Shown one piece after another: positions 1 through 7,796 of a stretch of DNA of 64,000 nt. Every line of letters begins with the position of its first letter. Positions within the stretch are counted from its first letter, which is position 1. A model generated the notes under the pieces. That model made no database searches, was not told where the DNA came from, and saw only the letters and a list, made by a program, of their open reading frames with translations. Source of the DNA: Rahnella aceris. GTDB taxonomy: Bacteria; Pseudomonadota; Gammaproteobacteria; Enterobacterales; Enterobacteriaceae. The translations under genes and the position numbers were made by a program. Where the stretch lies: contig NZ_JAADJV010000004.1 in the NCBI RefSeq assembly GCF_011684115.1, forward strand, positions 310,001-374,000, given 5' to 3'.

Positions 1-1
1 G

Positions 2-97
2 GGAAAACTGCTGGAAGAACTGACCGCCGCCGAAATCCGCAGCGGCGCGGCCCGCGAGCCGTATACCCAACAATTTCTTGCTGCCAGCCGCCACTGA
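2..97 (+). CDS. C-terminal end of a probable oligopeptide-type ABC transporter ATPase (partial)
   Basis: An open frame enters from the left edge and stops at a TGA at 95-97, leaving 31 residues. The tail reads ...AAREPYTQQFLAASRH, which resembles the extreme C-terminus of OppD/OppF-type ATP-binding proteins (HPYT..LLAA). No catalytic motif lies in the window, so the family call rests on this short tail only. The stop is 19 bases before the next start, so the two genes may be co-transcribed. Confidence 0.45.
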   Translation, partial: GKLLEELTAAEIRSGAAREPYTQQFLAASRH

Positions 98-116
98 AGC
101 CGTTGAAGGAAACATC

Positions 117-1496
117 ATGAATGTGATTGAAGCCATTGCCCGCTGGTGTTGCAGCCAGCCTGATTTCAGCACCACCGCGCGCCGCAAAGCCCGGGAAGCG
201 ATCACCGATACGCTGGCCTGCCTGTACGCCGGACAGGATGATTTCTCCAGTCGTGCCGTGCGTGCCGCCAGCGAAAGCTATTTTACCCCGCAAGCCCGTT
301 GCCGTTTAGCCGGTGGCGGACGCGCACCTGCGGCCATCGCCGCGATGGTCAACGGCACGGCCGCGCACGCCATCGATTATGACGACAACTTCGCGCCGGG
401 CATGAGCCATGCGTCTGCGGTGCTGGTACCTGCATTACTGGCAGTCGCTGATGATATCCATGCCAGTGGCGAACAACTGGTGAAAGCCTATCTGATCGGT
501 TTGCAGGCGCAGGCGTTTGTCGGTTCCGGCGTCGCGCCTTCGCATTACACTGCGGGCTGGCACGGCACCTCGACCGTCGGCTGCATCGGCAGTGCGGCAG
601 GTGTCGCCTGGCTGATGGGATTAGATCAGGCAGGTATCGCCAGAGCGTTAAGCAATGCCGTCAGTTTTGCCTCCGGCACCAAAGGTCAGTTCGGCACGCC
701 GATCAAACCGCTGCACGCAGGATGGGCTGCCCGTAATGCAGTTGACGCGGCGAATTTTGCCCGGCAACACATGCAGGGACGCATTGATATTCTGGACGCG
801 CCGCAGGGCTTTCTGGAAATGTTTGGCGGCCTGACGCCGCCGGGCTGGAATATTCCGGCTATTTTGGGCACCCATTTTCACGTCATAGAAACCACCGGCG
901 TGATGCCCAAACGTCACCCGTGCTGCGGCTCGACGCACATGATTATCGACGCCCTGGACGACCTGCGTGCGCAGCATGATTTCAGTGATGATGACGTGCT
1001 GACCGTTGATACGCTGGTTGGCATCGCCAATCTGCGCAATCTGGCGTATCCGCTGCCGGTCAATGAAATGCAGGCGCGCTTTTCGATGCAATACTGCGTC
1101 GATACCTGGCTGCGCAACGGCTCGCTGAGCGTCGCTGATTTCACGCCAGCGCGGGTCGCAGAACTCACTGAACCGGCTCGTCTGGCGCGCATATCCCTGC
1201 GCTGCTATACGCCGGAACAGGAAGCAGAAACACCGCCGGGCGATCGCCTGACACATGAAGTAACGCTTACCCTGCGCGATGGCCGCACGTTACAGGCAGC
1301 CCGCAAACTGGCGAAAGGCAGCAACAGCGAGCCGTTCAGTGACGCCGACAGACTGCGAAAACTCACTGATTGTTGCACCACGATGAGCAACGCCAGCGAC
1401 CTTTTTCGTCAGCTCAACCGGCTTGAGGAGCAGGAGGATTTAGGTTTTTTAGCCCCGTTGTTGGGTGAATCTTTGCGGGACGGTGCGCAGGGTTGA
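117..1496 (+). CDS. MmgE/PrpD family protein
   Basis: This is a 459-residue protein of the MmgE/PrpD superfamily, which includes 2-methylcitrate dehydratase and iminodisuccinate/cis-aconitate-type enzymes. The family architecture is visible: an N-terminal all-alpha part with the AAHAIDYDD segment near residue 88, and a central MPKRHPCCGSTH segment near residue 263 matching the conserved KxxPCC region. No prp genes (prpB, prpC, acs-like) lie alongside, so a methylcitrate-cycle role is not supported. The start at 117 is preferred because a GAAGGA ribosome site lies 7 bases upstream; an in-frame ATG at 78 would overlap the preceding gene and has no such site. The exact substrate cannot be given. 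Confidence 0.8.
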   Translation: MNVIEAIARWCCSQPDFSTTARRKAREAITDTLACLYAGQDDFSSRAVRAASESYFTPQARCRLAGGGRAPAAIAAMVNGTAAHAIDYDDNFAPGMSHASAVLVPALLAVADDIHASGEQLVKAYLIGLQAQAFVGSGVAPSHYTAGWHGTSTVGCIGSAAGVAWLMGLDQAGIARALSNAVSFASGTKGQFGTPIKPLHAGWAARNAVDAANFARQHMQGRIDILDAPQGFLEMFGGLTPPGWNIPAILGTHFHVIETTGVMPKRHPCCGSTHMIIDALDDLRAQHDFSDDDVLTVDTLVGIANLRNLAYPLPVNEMQARFSMQYCVDTWLRNGSLSVADFTPARVAELTEPARLARISLRCYTPEQEAETPPGDRLTHEVTLTLRDGRTLQAARKLAKGSNSEPFSDADRLRKLTDCCTTMSNASDLFRQLNRLEEQEDLGFLAPLLGESLRDGAQG

Positions 1497-1585
1497 TTGC
1501 AGGAAAAACGGCGTGCCGGACATTTTTACGTGATGCCTCGCAGGAATGAAAATCCCGCGAAAATGCCCCTTTCTTACGTATGTGA

Positions 1586-1798
1586 CAACGCCTATTCTCG
1601 CGGCTCGGGGAACTTAAGAAAGGCGATCTCAGTTACCTGAGGGTGCATAAATTTCCGCTGGAAAAGCAGCAGGCTTTGCTGGGTTATTGCTGGCGTGAAG
1701 AAAAAATTGAACTATATCTGCTCAGCCTGGATTCGCATGAGAATTTCTATCAGGATCATAAAAATCACCGCAAAGGCGATGTGAAGATGATGAAGTAA
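1586..1798 (+). pseudogene. Decayed RelE/ParE-family toxin remnant
   Basis: An open stretch of 70 codons after an in-frame TGA at 1583 ends at TAA 1796-1798. It has no plausible start codon with a ribosome site. The translation (…LKKGDLSYLRVHKFPL…, then …LYLLSLDSHENFY…) resembles the C-terminal half of RelE/HigB-like toxins, in which the HENFY segment is typical. I read it as a 5'-truncated toxin gene next to a live toxin-antitoxin pair. Homology is by recognition only. Confidence 0.5.
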
Positions 1799-1803
1799 AA
1801 AGC

Positions 1804-1834
1804 AATGCATTTGCATTGGCAATGCAAATGCATT
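1804..1834. promoter_or_regulatory. Perfect 14-bp inverted repeat, probable prlF-yhaV operator
   Basis: The arms AATGCATTTGCATT (1804-1817) and AATGCAAATGCATT (1821-1834) are exact reverse complements separated by GGC. The element lies 46 bases upstream of the prlF start. PrlF/AbrB-type antitoxins are known to bind palindromes in their own promoters, so this is the likely autoregulatory operator. There is no T-run, so it is not a simple terminator. Confidence 0.7.
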
Positions 1835-1879
1835 ACGCTGACAAAATTGCTCAAATAAGCATCATTATGGAGTCTCATT

Positions 1880-2224
1880 ATGTCAGCCTCGGCACTATGG
1901 GGAATAAAATTCGAAGCCGAATCCAAAGTCACCCGCCGCTTCCAGACCACCATTCCGGCCACTATCCGTAAGGCATTAAATCTCACCGAAAATGATCGGA
2001 TCCAGTACAAGATTTTGCCAGACGGGCAGGTGGTTATTTCGAGGCAACTCGAAGAAGCGGAAGACCCTGTTATCAGTGCCTTTCTCGGTTTTGTGGCAAA
2101 AGATATGCTCAATAACCCGGAAAATATGCAGCCGGTAACATTATCCCTGCATGAAAAAATCAATGTACTGACCGCCGGGATGGCTATCGATCTTGAGAGC
2201 CCGCTTTCTGACGATGACGAGTAA
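1880..2224 (+). CDS. prlF: Type II antitoxin PrlF (SohA), AbrB/SpoVT fold
   Basis: This 114-residue protein (E. coli PrlF has 111) is the antitoxin and transcriptional repressor of the PrlF-YhaV pair. Residues about 9-54 form a swapped-hairpin AbrB-type DNA-binding domain (FQTTIPATIRKALNL, then DRIQYKILPDGQVVIS). The acidic C-terminus (ESPLSDDDE) fits the toxin-binding tail. Six bases separate its stop from the yhaV start, so the two genes are translated from one message. Regulation by the perfect palindrome at 1804-1834 is likely. Confidence 0.9.
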   Translation: MSASALWGIKFEAESKVTRRFQTTIPATIRKALNLTENDRIQYKILPDGQVVISRQLEEAEDPVISAFLGFVAKDMLNNPENMQPVTLSLHEKINVLTAGMAIDLESPLSDDDE

Positions 2225-2230
2225 AGGATT

Positions 2231-2707
2231 ATGCACAATCAGGCCATGGAGATTAACGGATGGACCCTTCTCGCTCATCCTCTGATCCTGCAACAAATAC
2301 AGGCACTCACTGATCAGGTTGTTTTACTGCGCCGCAAAGATCCGGCGGGCTATAAAAGTAAGAACGCCACCAAACGGCTGGCTGCGATCAATAAGCTGAT
2401 GTTTGACGTTATCCCGCAGGATCCGGCGCGTGTTGAATTCCGTCAGGGCGATACGTTAGGCGGGGAATTCTCACACTGGTTCAGGGCAAAATTCTTCCAG
2501 CAGTACCGTTTGTTTTTCCGCTACAACCTGAAAAGCCGGATCATTATTTACGCCTGGGTGAATGATGATAAAGAATTACGCGCCTACGAAAGCAAAACAG
2601 ACGCATACCGGATGTTTCGCAAGATGTTGAAAAGCGGTGAACCGCCAGACAACTGGCAGGCACTTTGCGAGGCGTCAGGGAAGGTAGCGGCGGAAGAATT
2701 ACCTTAG
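2231..2707 (+). CDS. yhaV: Type II toxin YhaV, translation-dependent mRNA interferase
   Basis: This 158-residue protein matches the YhaV family along its length: NGWTLLAHP near the start, the RAKFFQQYRLFFRY core, WVNDDKELRAYESKTDAY, and the MLKSGEPPDNW C-terminal motif. YhaV is a ribosome-associated ribonuclease neutralised by PrlF. The upstream ATG at 2231 is used here; an alternative ATG at 2246 would also leave the conserved region intact. The gene appears full length, so the pair is probably functional. A hairpin terminator follows at 2732. Confidence 0.9.
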   Translation: MHNQAMEINGWTLLAHPLILQQIQALTDQVVLLRRKDPAGYKSKNATKRLAAINKLMFDVIPQDPARVEFRQGDTLGGEFSHWFRAKFFQQYRLFFRYNLKSRIIIYAWVNDDKELRAYESKTDAYRMFRKMLKSGEPPDNWQALCEASGKVAAEELP

Positions 2708-2731
2708 TCTCCCTCATACACGCCACAAAGC

Positions 2732-2765
2732 AAAAAGCCCGCAACCAGAAGGCCGCGGGCTTTTT
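2732..2765 (+). terminator. Rho-independent terminator after yhaV
   Basis: An A-run and stem AAAAAGCCCGC (2732-2742) pair with GCGGGCTTTTT (2755-2765). The T-run on the + strand follows yhaV. The flanking A-run means it may also act on the - strand as the outermost stop behind the tRNA-Pro repeats. Confidence 0.8.
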
Positions 2766-2766
2766 A

Positions 2767-3136
2767 CAGACGAAAAAAAACCTGCTTTAAAAAGCAGGTT
2801 TTTCAAATATGGTCGGCGAGAGAGGATGACACGCATCTTCGATGCTTGCCCTGCGGGCCGTTGCTAAAGCAACGTGGTCTCGCTTCGCTCGGCTCAAACC
2901 TCCTTCGGAGGTTCTCATCCTCTTTTACTACAGACGAAAAAAAACCTGCTTTAAAAAGCAGGTTTTTCAAATGTGGTCGGCGAGAGAGGATGACACGCAT
3001 CTTCGATGCTTGCCCTGCGGGCCGTTGCTAAAGCAACGTGGTCTCGCTTCGCTCGGCTCAAACCTCCTTCGGAGGTTCTCATCCTCTTTTACTACAGACG
3101 AAAAAAAACCTGCTTTAAAAGCAGGTTTTTCAAATG
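2767..3136 (-). repeat. Tandem 164-bp repeats downstream of tRNA-Pro, each with a tRNA 3'-end copy and terminator
   Basis: The block starting CAGACGAAAA recurs at 2767, 2931 and 3095, a 164-base period. Two full units are nearly identical; the third is cut short by the tRNA itself. Each unit, read on the - strand, carries the last 18 bases of the tRNA-Pro gene including CCA, then a CCTGC/GCAGG hairpin with a T-run (about 2773-2803, 2937-2967, 3100-3130), then several short hairpins (CCTCCGAAGGAGG, CGTTGCTTTAGCAACG, GCATCGAAGATGC) enclosed by GAGGATGA/TCATCCTC. The layout is that of the E. coli tyrT tail repeats (rtT RNA). Apparent + strand reading frames here are artefacts of the repeat. Confidence 0.85.
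3100..3130 (-). terminator. Terminator of tRNA-Pro (first of three copies)
   Basis: On the - strand, six bases after the tRNA CCA end, a CCTGC/GCAGG hairpin with flanking A/T runs ends in a run of eight T. The same hairpin is repeated in the two further 164-bp units, giving three terminators in series. Confidence 0.85.
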
Positions 3137-3213
3137 TGGTCGGCGAGAGAGGATTCGAACCTCCGACCCACTGGTCCCAAACCAGTTGCGCTACCAAGCT
3201 GCGCTACTCGCCG
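3137..3213 (-). tRNA. proM: tRNA-Pro (anticodon UGG)
   Basis: This is a 77-base cloverleaf on the - strand from CGGCGAGTAGCGCAGC to a genomically encoded CCA. The acceptor stem CGGCGAG pairs with CTCGCCG. The anticodon loop is TTTGGGA within CTGG/CCAG, giving anticodon TGG. The T-arm is GGAGGTTCGAATCCTCT. As I recall it, the sequence equals E. coli proM. In E. coli, eptB neighbours a different proline tRNA gene (proK), so the position next to eptB is shared but the anticodon is not. Confidence 0.97.
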
Positions 3214-3223
3214 AATGGGGCGC

Positions 3224-3252
3224 ATCTTACTGCGACCCCCTCAGAGCGTCAA
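3224..3252 (-). promoter_or_regulatory. Sigma-70 promoter of tRNA-Pro with GC-rich discriminator
   Basis: On the - strand, TTGACG (3252-3247) and TAAGAT (3229-3224) are 17 bases apart. A GC-rich stretch (GCGCCCC) follows before the tRNA 5' end at 3213. This discriminator is typical of stable-RNA promoters under stringent control. Confidence 0.8.
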
Positions 3253-3313
3253 CGGCTTTTTATAACATCCGAACTGACTGCCCATAAATTATCCGATACG
3301 CCGCCAAAATAAC

Positions 3314-4993
3314 CTACAGCTTCTGTTCTGTCTGCGGTTTTGCACACCAGTTATTCGCCGGATTAATACCACCGTCCGGCGACGTATAACCCAGACAGCC
3401 TAAAATCGAATCGAATAACTCAACGTGACGTTTCTTCGCACCGACCCGCTGCTGCGCCTGCAACTGCTCAAACGCCAGCTTGTGGTCCGGTTGTTCGAGG
3501 AAACTGTCAGAAGCCCACACCATCATCGGCACACGGAACTGCTCCGGTGGTGCCATCTCGCGCGGCGTACCGTGCAGATGCGAGTTCTCATCGATAGATT
3601 CGCCGTGATCGGAAGCGTAAAACACCAGCGCTTTCTTATCACGCAGTTGATCAATTACGCTGTCAATAAAGGTATCGGTGTACAACACGCTGTTATCGAA
3701 GGCATTAATCAGTTCCGCTTTGGTGCAGGTGTTGCTCTTACATTCCGGGGTATAGCGGGCGTAACTGCGCGGATAACGCTGGGAATACAGATAGTGCGAG
3801 CCTTTGGTATGCAGGATCACCAGATGCTTGCCTTTCGGATGTGTTTTCAGTGATTGCTCTAACTCATTGACCAGCAACATGTCATCGACCGGCTTGCCAT
3901 CGTTGCGTTTTTCCGAGGCGATAATTTCACGGAAGGAGAAATTATTGGTGTCAGCATTATTGTAGAACCACAGCTCGCTTTGCATCGCGAACAGCTCTGA
4001 AGTGAAGCCCAGTGATTTCATCACCGCAAAAATATTCTGTTCTTTCAGCGTACGCTGCGGATTATCCGCCGTACCGCCTTCACGCACGAACATACAACGC
4101 AGTGACAACTTGGTGGCCGTATCGCAGGATGTCCCGCGAAACGCCACCAGGTTCTTCTCTTTGGACAGGCGCGGTGTGGTATCCCGCTCGTAGCCCAAAA
4201 TCCCCATATGATCCCAGCGGGTGGTTTCACCGATGATAAACACCACGTAGGTATCGTCGATGTCAGCAGGTGCAACGTAAGTGAAGTTCTTCGCCGGATC
4301 AAAGTAATTACCGGCATCCTGACTTTCATCCACCTGCGTATAGGCATACAAACCCAGTGCAGCCAGCCAGTTAGACGGCAGATAGGAGTGCGCGACAACA
4401 CCGCCGTAGCTTGGCAAATCGACGTTAGTTTTCTTCTCATTCACACTCTGCGCGTGATCCAGGGAACGCAGCGGCAACCACACCAGCAATGCCGCCGCCA
4501 GCAGCACCGCTAAAGGCAGCACACGCTGCCCCGGCGTTTTCATTTGTTCGATCAATGTCAGACGCAGATTATTTTTCCAGATGAGGAACAGCGGTACCGC
4601 GCTGACCAGCGCCATCCAGATAAACAGATGATAACCAATGATCTCTTTGCTCAGATCGATATCGGTGGTCATCACCGACACCACGATGCCGTAGCCGATC
4701 ACCACGTTGAACATCACCATGTAATAACTGGCGGCAACGGAAATCAGCACCAGCAAACTGGCGATAATGCGGAAGAACAGCCGCCCGCCCAGCGAGAGCA
4801 AGCGCAGAACAAAGAAGGTAAATAAGACGATGGCACAGACTTCGGTGACGGCCTGAACCAGTTCAGCCGACGTGAAATGATTGACCAATGCAGCAAAGCG
4901 GCGCTGGAACACAGAGACATTCAGAAAAATGCCAATGTAAATCGCTAACAATAAAGAGATATTTTGCTGCGATAGAGTCTTCACTCTATTCAT
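3314..4993 (-). CDS. eptB: Kdo2-lipid A phosphoethanolamine 7''-transferase EptB
   Basis: This 559-residue inner-membrane enzyme adds phosphoethanolamine from phosphatidylethanolamine to the outer Kdo residue of LPS. It aligns end to end with E. coli EptB (563 residues). Five hydrophobic segments lie in residues about 10-175, followed by the periplasmic alkaline-phosphatase-like domain. FIIGETTRWDHMG (about 252) supplies a metal-binding Glu, SCDTATKLS (about 289) the catalytic Thr, and DHGES plus HLHGTPRE the remaining metal ligands. EptB in E. coli is repressed by the MgrR sRNA and induced by sigma-E; no such control is visible here. It is transcribed alone toward the tRNA-Pro. Confidence 0.93.
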   Translation of the reverse strand: MNRVKTLSQQNISLLLAIYIGIFLNVSVFQRRFAALVNHFTSAELVQAVTEVCAIVLFTFFVLRLLSLGGRLFFRIIASLLVLISVAASYYMVMFNVVIGYGIVVSVMTTDIDLSKEIIGYHLFIWMALVSAVPLFLIWKNNLRLTLIEQMKTPGQRVLPLAVLLAAALLVWLPLRSLDHAQSVNEKKTNVDLPSYGGVVAHSYLPSNWLAALGLYAYTQVDESQDAGNYFDPAKNFTYVAPADIDDTYVVFIIGETTRWDHMGILGYERDTTPRLSKEKNLVAFRGTSCDTATKLSLRCMFVREGGTADNPQRTLKEQNIFAVMKSLGFTSELFAMQSELWFYNNADTNNFSFREIIASEKRNDGKPVDDMLLVNELEQSLKTHPKGKHLVILHTKGSHYLYSQRYPRSYARYTPECKSNTCTKAELINAFDNSVLYTDTFIDSVIDQLRDKKALVFYASDHGESIDENSHLHGTPREMAPPEQFRVPMMVWASDSFLEQPDHKLAFEQLQAQQRVGAKKRHVELFDSILGCLGYTSPDGGINPANNWCAKPQTEQKL

Positions 4994-5181
4994 GAAAAGT
5001 GACTTTCCTAACGTATTTTGAAAGATTTGGAATCATTGTGACATGTTTATGGCGGACTGGTTCACAGATTATGCTGAGAATGCGGTTTTATGCAGCTTTC
5101 TGGATTATTCCGCATGCGCAGCGACGTCGTATTTTCTTTCCGAATATTTTCTGTTGGTCTGTGGATACGCGCTGGCAATGC

Positions 5182-5203
5182 AAAAAGGAGGCCGAAGCCT
5201 CCT
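5182..5203 (-). terminator. Rho-independent terminator after ohr
   Basis: A 7-bp stem (AGGAGGC 5186-5192 with GCCTCCT 5197-5203) has a CGAA/TTCG tetraloop. Read on the - strand it is followed by a T-run (5186-5182). It lies about 60 bases beyond the ohr stop. Confidence 0.85.
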
Positions 5204-5264
5204 GAGATTTTTTGCTTTTATACATCACAACATTCCCCTGGTGAAGGCGTTGTGTATCAGAACA

Positions 5265-5687
5265 TTATTTAACGTTCAGCGTGACGTCGATATTGCCACG
5301 GGTCGCGTTGGAGTACGGGCAAACCTGATGCGCTTTTGCCACCAGCGCTTCGGCTTCGCTGCGTTCAAAGCCCGGCAGGGTAATATCCAGCTGTACTTCG
5401 ATGCCATAGCCGCCCGGGATAGCACCAATGCCTACCGCACCTTCGATTTTAGCGTCAGCAGGGATCTTAATTTTTTCCTGCGCGGCCACGGCTTTCAGTG
5501 CGCCGAGGAAACACGCGGAATAACCGGCGGCAAACAGTTGCTCAGGGTTGGTACCGCCACCCATACCGCCCATCTCTTTTGGTACGCCCAGTTTGACGTC
5601 AAGAACGCCGTCATCGGAAGTCGCACGGCCATCACGGCCACCGGTAGCGGATGCATGAGCACGATACACAACTTTTTCAATAGACAT
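5265..5687 (-). CDS. ohr: Organic hydroperoxide resistance protein (Ohr/OsmC family)
   Basis: This 140-residue cytoplasmic thiol peroxidase reduces organic hydroperoxides to alcohols using lipoyl-type dithiols. The two reactive cysteines are visible: Cys59 in [11 protein letters not shown] and Cys123 in [11 protein letters not shown]. The N-terminal [15 protein letters not shown] segment, containing the active-site Arg, is typical of Ohr rather than OsmC. The ohrR regulator lies just upstream in the same orientation, a standard ohrR-ohr pairing. Confidence 0.95.
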   Translation of the reverse strand: MSIEKVVYRAHASATGGRDGRATSDDGVLDVKLGVPKEMGGMGGGTNPEQLFAAGYSACFLGALKAVAAQEKIKIPADAKIEGAVGIGAIPGGYGIEVQLDITLPGFERSEAEALVAKAHQVCPYSNATRGNIDVTLNVK

Positions 5688-5718
5688 ATTTCGTTCCTTA
5701 TCTGTGATAAATACTTAT

Positions 5719-5746
5719 TAGTTTCAAACTATTTAATCGCACACTA
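5719..5746. promoter_or_regulatory. Candidate OhrR operator upstream of ohr
   Basis: Two overlapping signals lie about 30-60 bases upstream of ohr. One is the perfect inverted repeat TAGTTT-C-AAACTA (5719-5731). The other is the motif ATCGCACACTA (5736-5746), which recurs almost exactly (ATCGCGCACTA, - strand, 6311-6301) upstream of ohrR. The motif shared by both promoters is the better operator candidate. Confidence 0.5.
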
Positions 5747-5821
5747 CTTAATTAACTTTACCTGACGACCCGCAGAAGCACCTTCGGACTCGTCTGGTTA
5801 ACACTCTTAAGACAATCAGCG

Positions 5822-6286
5822 CTACGCTTTATCCTGAAGTTTAGCCCGTAATACTTCGAGCTGCTGTTTCAGCGCCACGAGTTCGCCGATATCACATTCC
5901 GTCGCACACACAATGGCTTCGGGAATGTCCTGTGCTTTTTCACGTAGCGCCTTACCCGCATCAGTCAGGGAAATAATCACCTGGCGTTCATCTGCTTTGG
6001 CGCGCTGACGCACCAGTAAACCTGCCGCTTCAAGACGCTTTAACAGCGGCGTTAAGGTCGCCGAATCCAGAAACAGTTTTTCGCCGATTTCAGACACCGT
6101 GACTTCATCACGTTGCCACAGCACCAGCATCACCAGATATTGCGGATAAGTGAGCCCGAGTTCCCCGAGTAACTTACGGTAAACTTTATGCAGTGCCAGA
6201 TTCGCAGAGTAAAGCGCGAAACACATCTGTTGATCCAGATGCAGCATGCGGTGTTGTGTTGGGTCGCTGTCTGTTTTCATGTTCAT
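5822..6286 (-). CDS. ohrR: MarR-family organic-peroxide sensing repressor OhrR
   Basis: This 154-residue winged-helix regulator has the OhrR signature [20 protein letters not shown], with the redox-sensing Cys at residue 22. The helix-turn-helix and wing lie at about 65-105 ([22 protein letters not shown], then [12 protein letters not shown]). In the family, oxidation of this Cys by organic peroxide releases DNA and derepresses ohr. It is separated from ohr by 134 bases holding a candidate operator, so each gene probably has its own promoter. Confidence 0.93.
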   Translation of the reverse strand: MNMKTDSDPTQHRMLHLDQQMCFALYSANLALHKVYRKLLGELGLTYPQYLVMLVLWQRDEVTVSEIGEKLFLDSATLTPLLKRLEAAGLLVRQRAKADERQVIISLTDAGKALREKAQDIPEAIVCATECDIGELVALKQQLEVLRAKLQDKA

Positions 6287-6300
6287 GCCGCCAATATATA

Positions 6301-6311
6301 TAGTGCGCGAT
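6301..6311 (-). promoter_or_regulatory. Candidate OhrR operator upstream of ohrR
   Basis: ATCGCGCACTA on the - strand, embedded in AT-rich sequence, lies 15 bases upstream of the ohrR start. It differs by one base from the copy upstream of ohr at 5736-5746. This suggests autoregulation. Confidence 0.5.
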
Positions 6312-6350
6312 ATTATCGCAAGCTATTTCCGTGAATTTAATCAGCAGAAA

Positions 6351-7796
6351 TCAGAAACCTTCAATTCGCTGCAACATATACGGATAAAACGGATTGGATG
6401 AAACCCGCATCAGTTGATCCATGCTCACCACCAGCGCGCCATTTTCTCCACGGGCAGCCAGTGTTCCCAGCCGGATGCCAAACTGCGCCGGACCTTGCGG
6501 ATTGCGCCCGTACAGCGAATCGTCCGTCGGAAAAGGCAGCGAAACATGCGACAGCGAATAGAATTCCGACGGATAATTCAGGCCGAGTGGCGTAACTGAC
6601 GTGCTGTTTTGCCCCGCCGCAGTGGTTTTCGCGACAGCGGCGGCATCGTCCGGCGAGGCATTGGTGATAACCGTCGTCTGATAAGCGCGCGGGGGCGCAG
6701 GCAACAGGCGCTCTGCTGCTGTTTCAGAGGAAGGACGCAGCAGCGGGCCGACATAGGCACTGCGGTTGATATCAAACAAAACCAGCTGGCTGCCATTGGC
6801 GGGAAGCTGATTAAACAACGCCGTCACCACGGCGCGGGAACTGACGGTGGAGTCAACAACCGACTGAAACGCCAGCAGCGGTGGCAACTGCGCCAGCTTG
6901 CCGGATTGCGCATCCTTGCTGATCTGCTGCTGCAAAACATGGGTGAGCAGATAGGACTGACGGGCGGCTTTCACCGGAAAAGAATTGTATTTAAACGGAT
7001 TAAATTCCGGCATCAGGTTCAGCCAGGCGGTTTTGGCAAAGGCCGGGAAAATAGCCGGCCAGCCCGCATATCCGGCAAAGCGCGCAAAACTGGTCACGCC
7101 AATCATCGGGGAAATCAGCACCACACGCGAAGGTTTCGCCAGCGCAGGGTCATCCAGGGAATCCAGCGTGTATTTCATCGCCAGCGCCCCGCCGTTGGAG
7201 AAACCCACCAGTTGCAGCGGTACATCTGTCCCGGCTGCGCGACGCGCCTCACGTACCGCCAGCCGCGTTGCCGCCAGCCACTGTTCCCAGTCCACCCGCG
7301 TCAGGCCGCCGGGCACGGTGCCATGACCGGGCAGGCGGATACCGACAACCACAAATCCGCGGCGACGATAATCCTGCGCAATATGCCGCAGGCTGTAAGG
7401 TGAATCGGTCAGACCGTGTAACAGCACCACTGCACCGGCTGGCTTACCGTCGGGCATCAGCTCATAAGAGCGGTTCCAGTCCTGTGCAAAATGCTCGGGA
7501 TAAATCGGGCTGCGATCGTAATAGCGGTTAAGCGGAATACGATCTTCTCTGTCGAGTTTGTCCGTCACCTGCTGCTTCACTTCAACAAACGCCTGCTGCT
7601 CCGCGCGCAGATACGCCGGCCAGTCGCTCTTATCCAGTTGCTCCGTACTCAGTTCGTCCGGCACCAGTTTGTGCCACGGCTCAAGCGGCGGCCCTTGTAA
7701 GGCGTCATAAGTACGCACAGCCAAAAGCGTGATAATCACCAGAACCAGCGCCAGTAACAGCTTTTTCAGGCGTTCAGAGAGATGACGAAGTTGCAT
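6351..7796 (-). CDS. Membrane-anchored alpha/beta hydrolase
   Basis: This 481-residue protein has one hydrophobic N-terminal segment (LLLALVLVIITLLAV, about 12-27) followed by an alpha/beta hydrolase domain. The oxyanion motif LLHGLTDSPYS is near residue 126. RLPGHG follows, and the nucleophile elbow GFSNGG has Ser at about 200. The substrate is unknown; serine lipase/esterase activity is inferred. The ATG at 7796 overlaps the stop of the upstream toxin gene (TAATG), and AGAGGA lies 12 bases before it, so translation may be coupled. An earlier ATG at 7820 lies inside the toxin gene and is less likely. Confidence 0.75.
   Translation of the reverse strand: MQLRHLSERLKKLLLALVLVIITLLAVRTYDALQGPPLEPWHKLVPDELSTEQLDKSDWPAYLRAEQQAFVEVKQQVTDKLDREDRIPLNRYYDRSPIYPEHFAQDWNRSYELMPDGKPAGAVVLLHGLTDSPYSLRHIAQDYRRRGFVVVGIRLPGHGTVPGGLTRVDWEQWLAATRLAVREARRAAGTDVPLQLVGFSNGGALAMKYTLDSLDDPALAKPSRVVLISPMIGVTSFARFAGYAGWPAIFPAFAKTAWLNLMPEFNPFKYNSFPVKAARQSYLLTHVLQQQISKDAQSGKLAQLPPLLAFQSVVDSTVSSRAVVTALFNQLPANGSQLVLFDINRSAYVGPLLRPSSETAAERLLPAPPRAYQTTVITNASPDDAAAVAKTTAAGQNSTSVTPLGLNYPSEFYSLSHVSLPFPTDDSLYGRNPQGPAQFGIRLGTLAARGENGALVVSMDQLMRVSSNPFYPYMLQRIEGF

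Noticed and set aside
2767..3130. Possible CRISPR-like array
   Set aside because: The repeat unit is 164 bases with no unique spacers between copies, contains a tRNA 3' end and a terminator, and no cas genes are near.
2803..3312. Several overlapping reading frames on both strands across the tRNA-Pro tail repeats
   Set aside because: They derive from the repeat and the tRNA itself (for example the frame reading GFEPPTHWSQTSCATKLRY is the reverse of the tRNA), have no ribosome sites, and are a classic annotation artefact.
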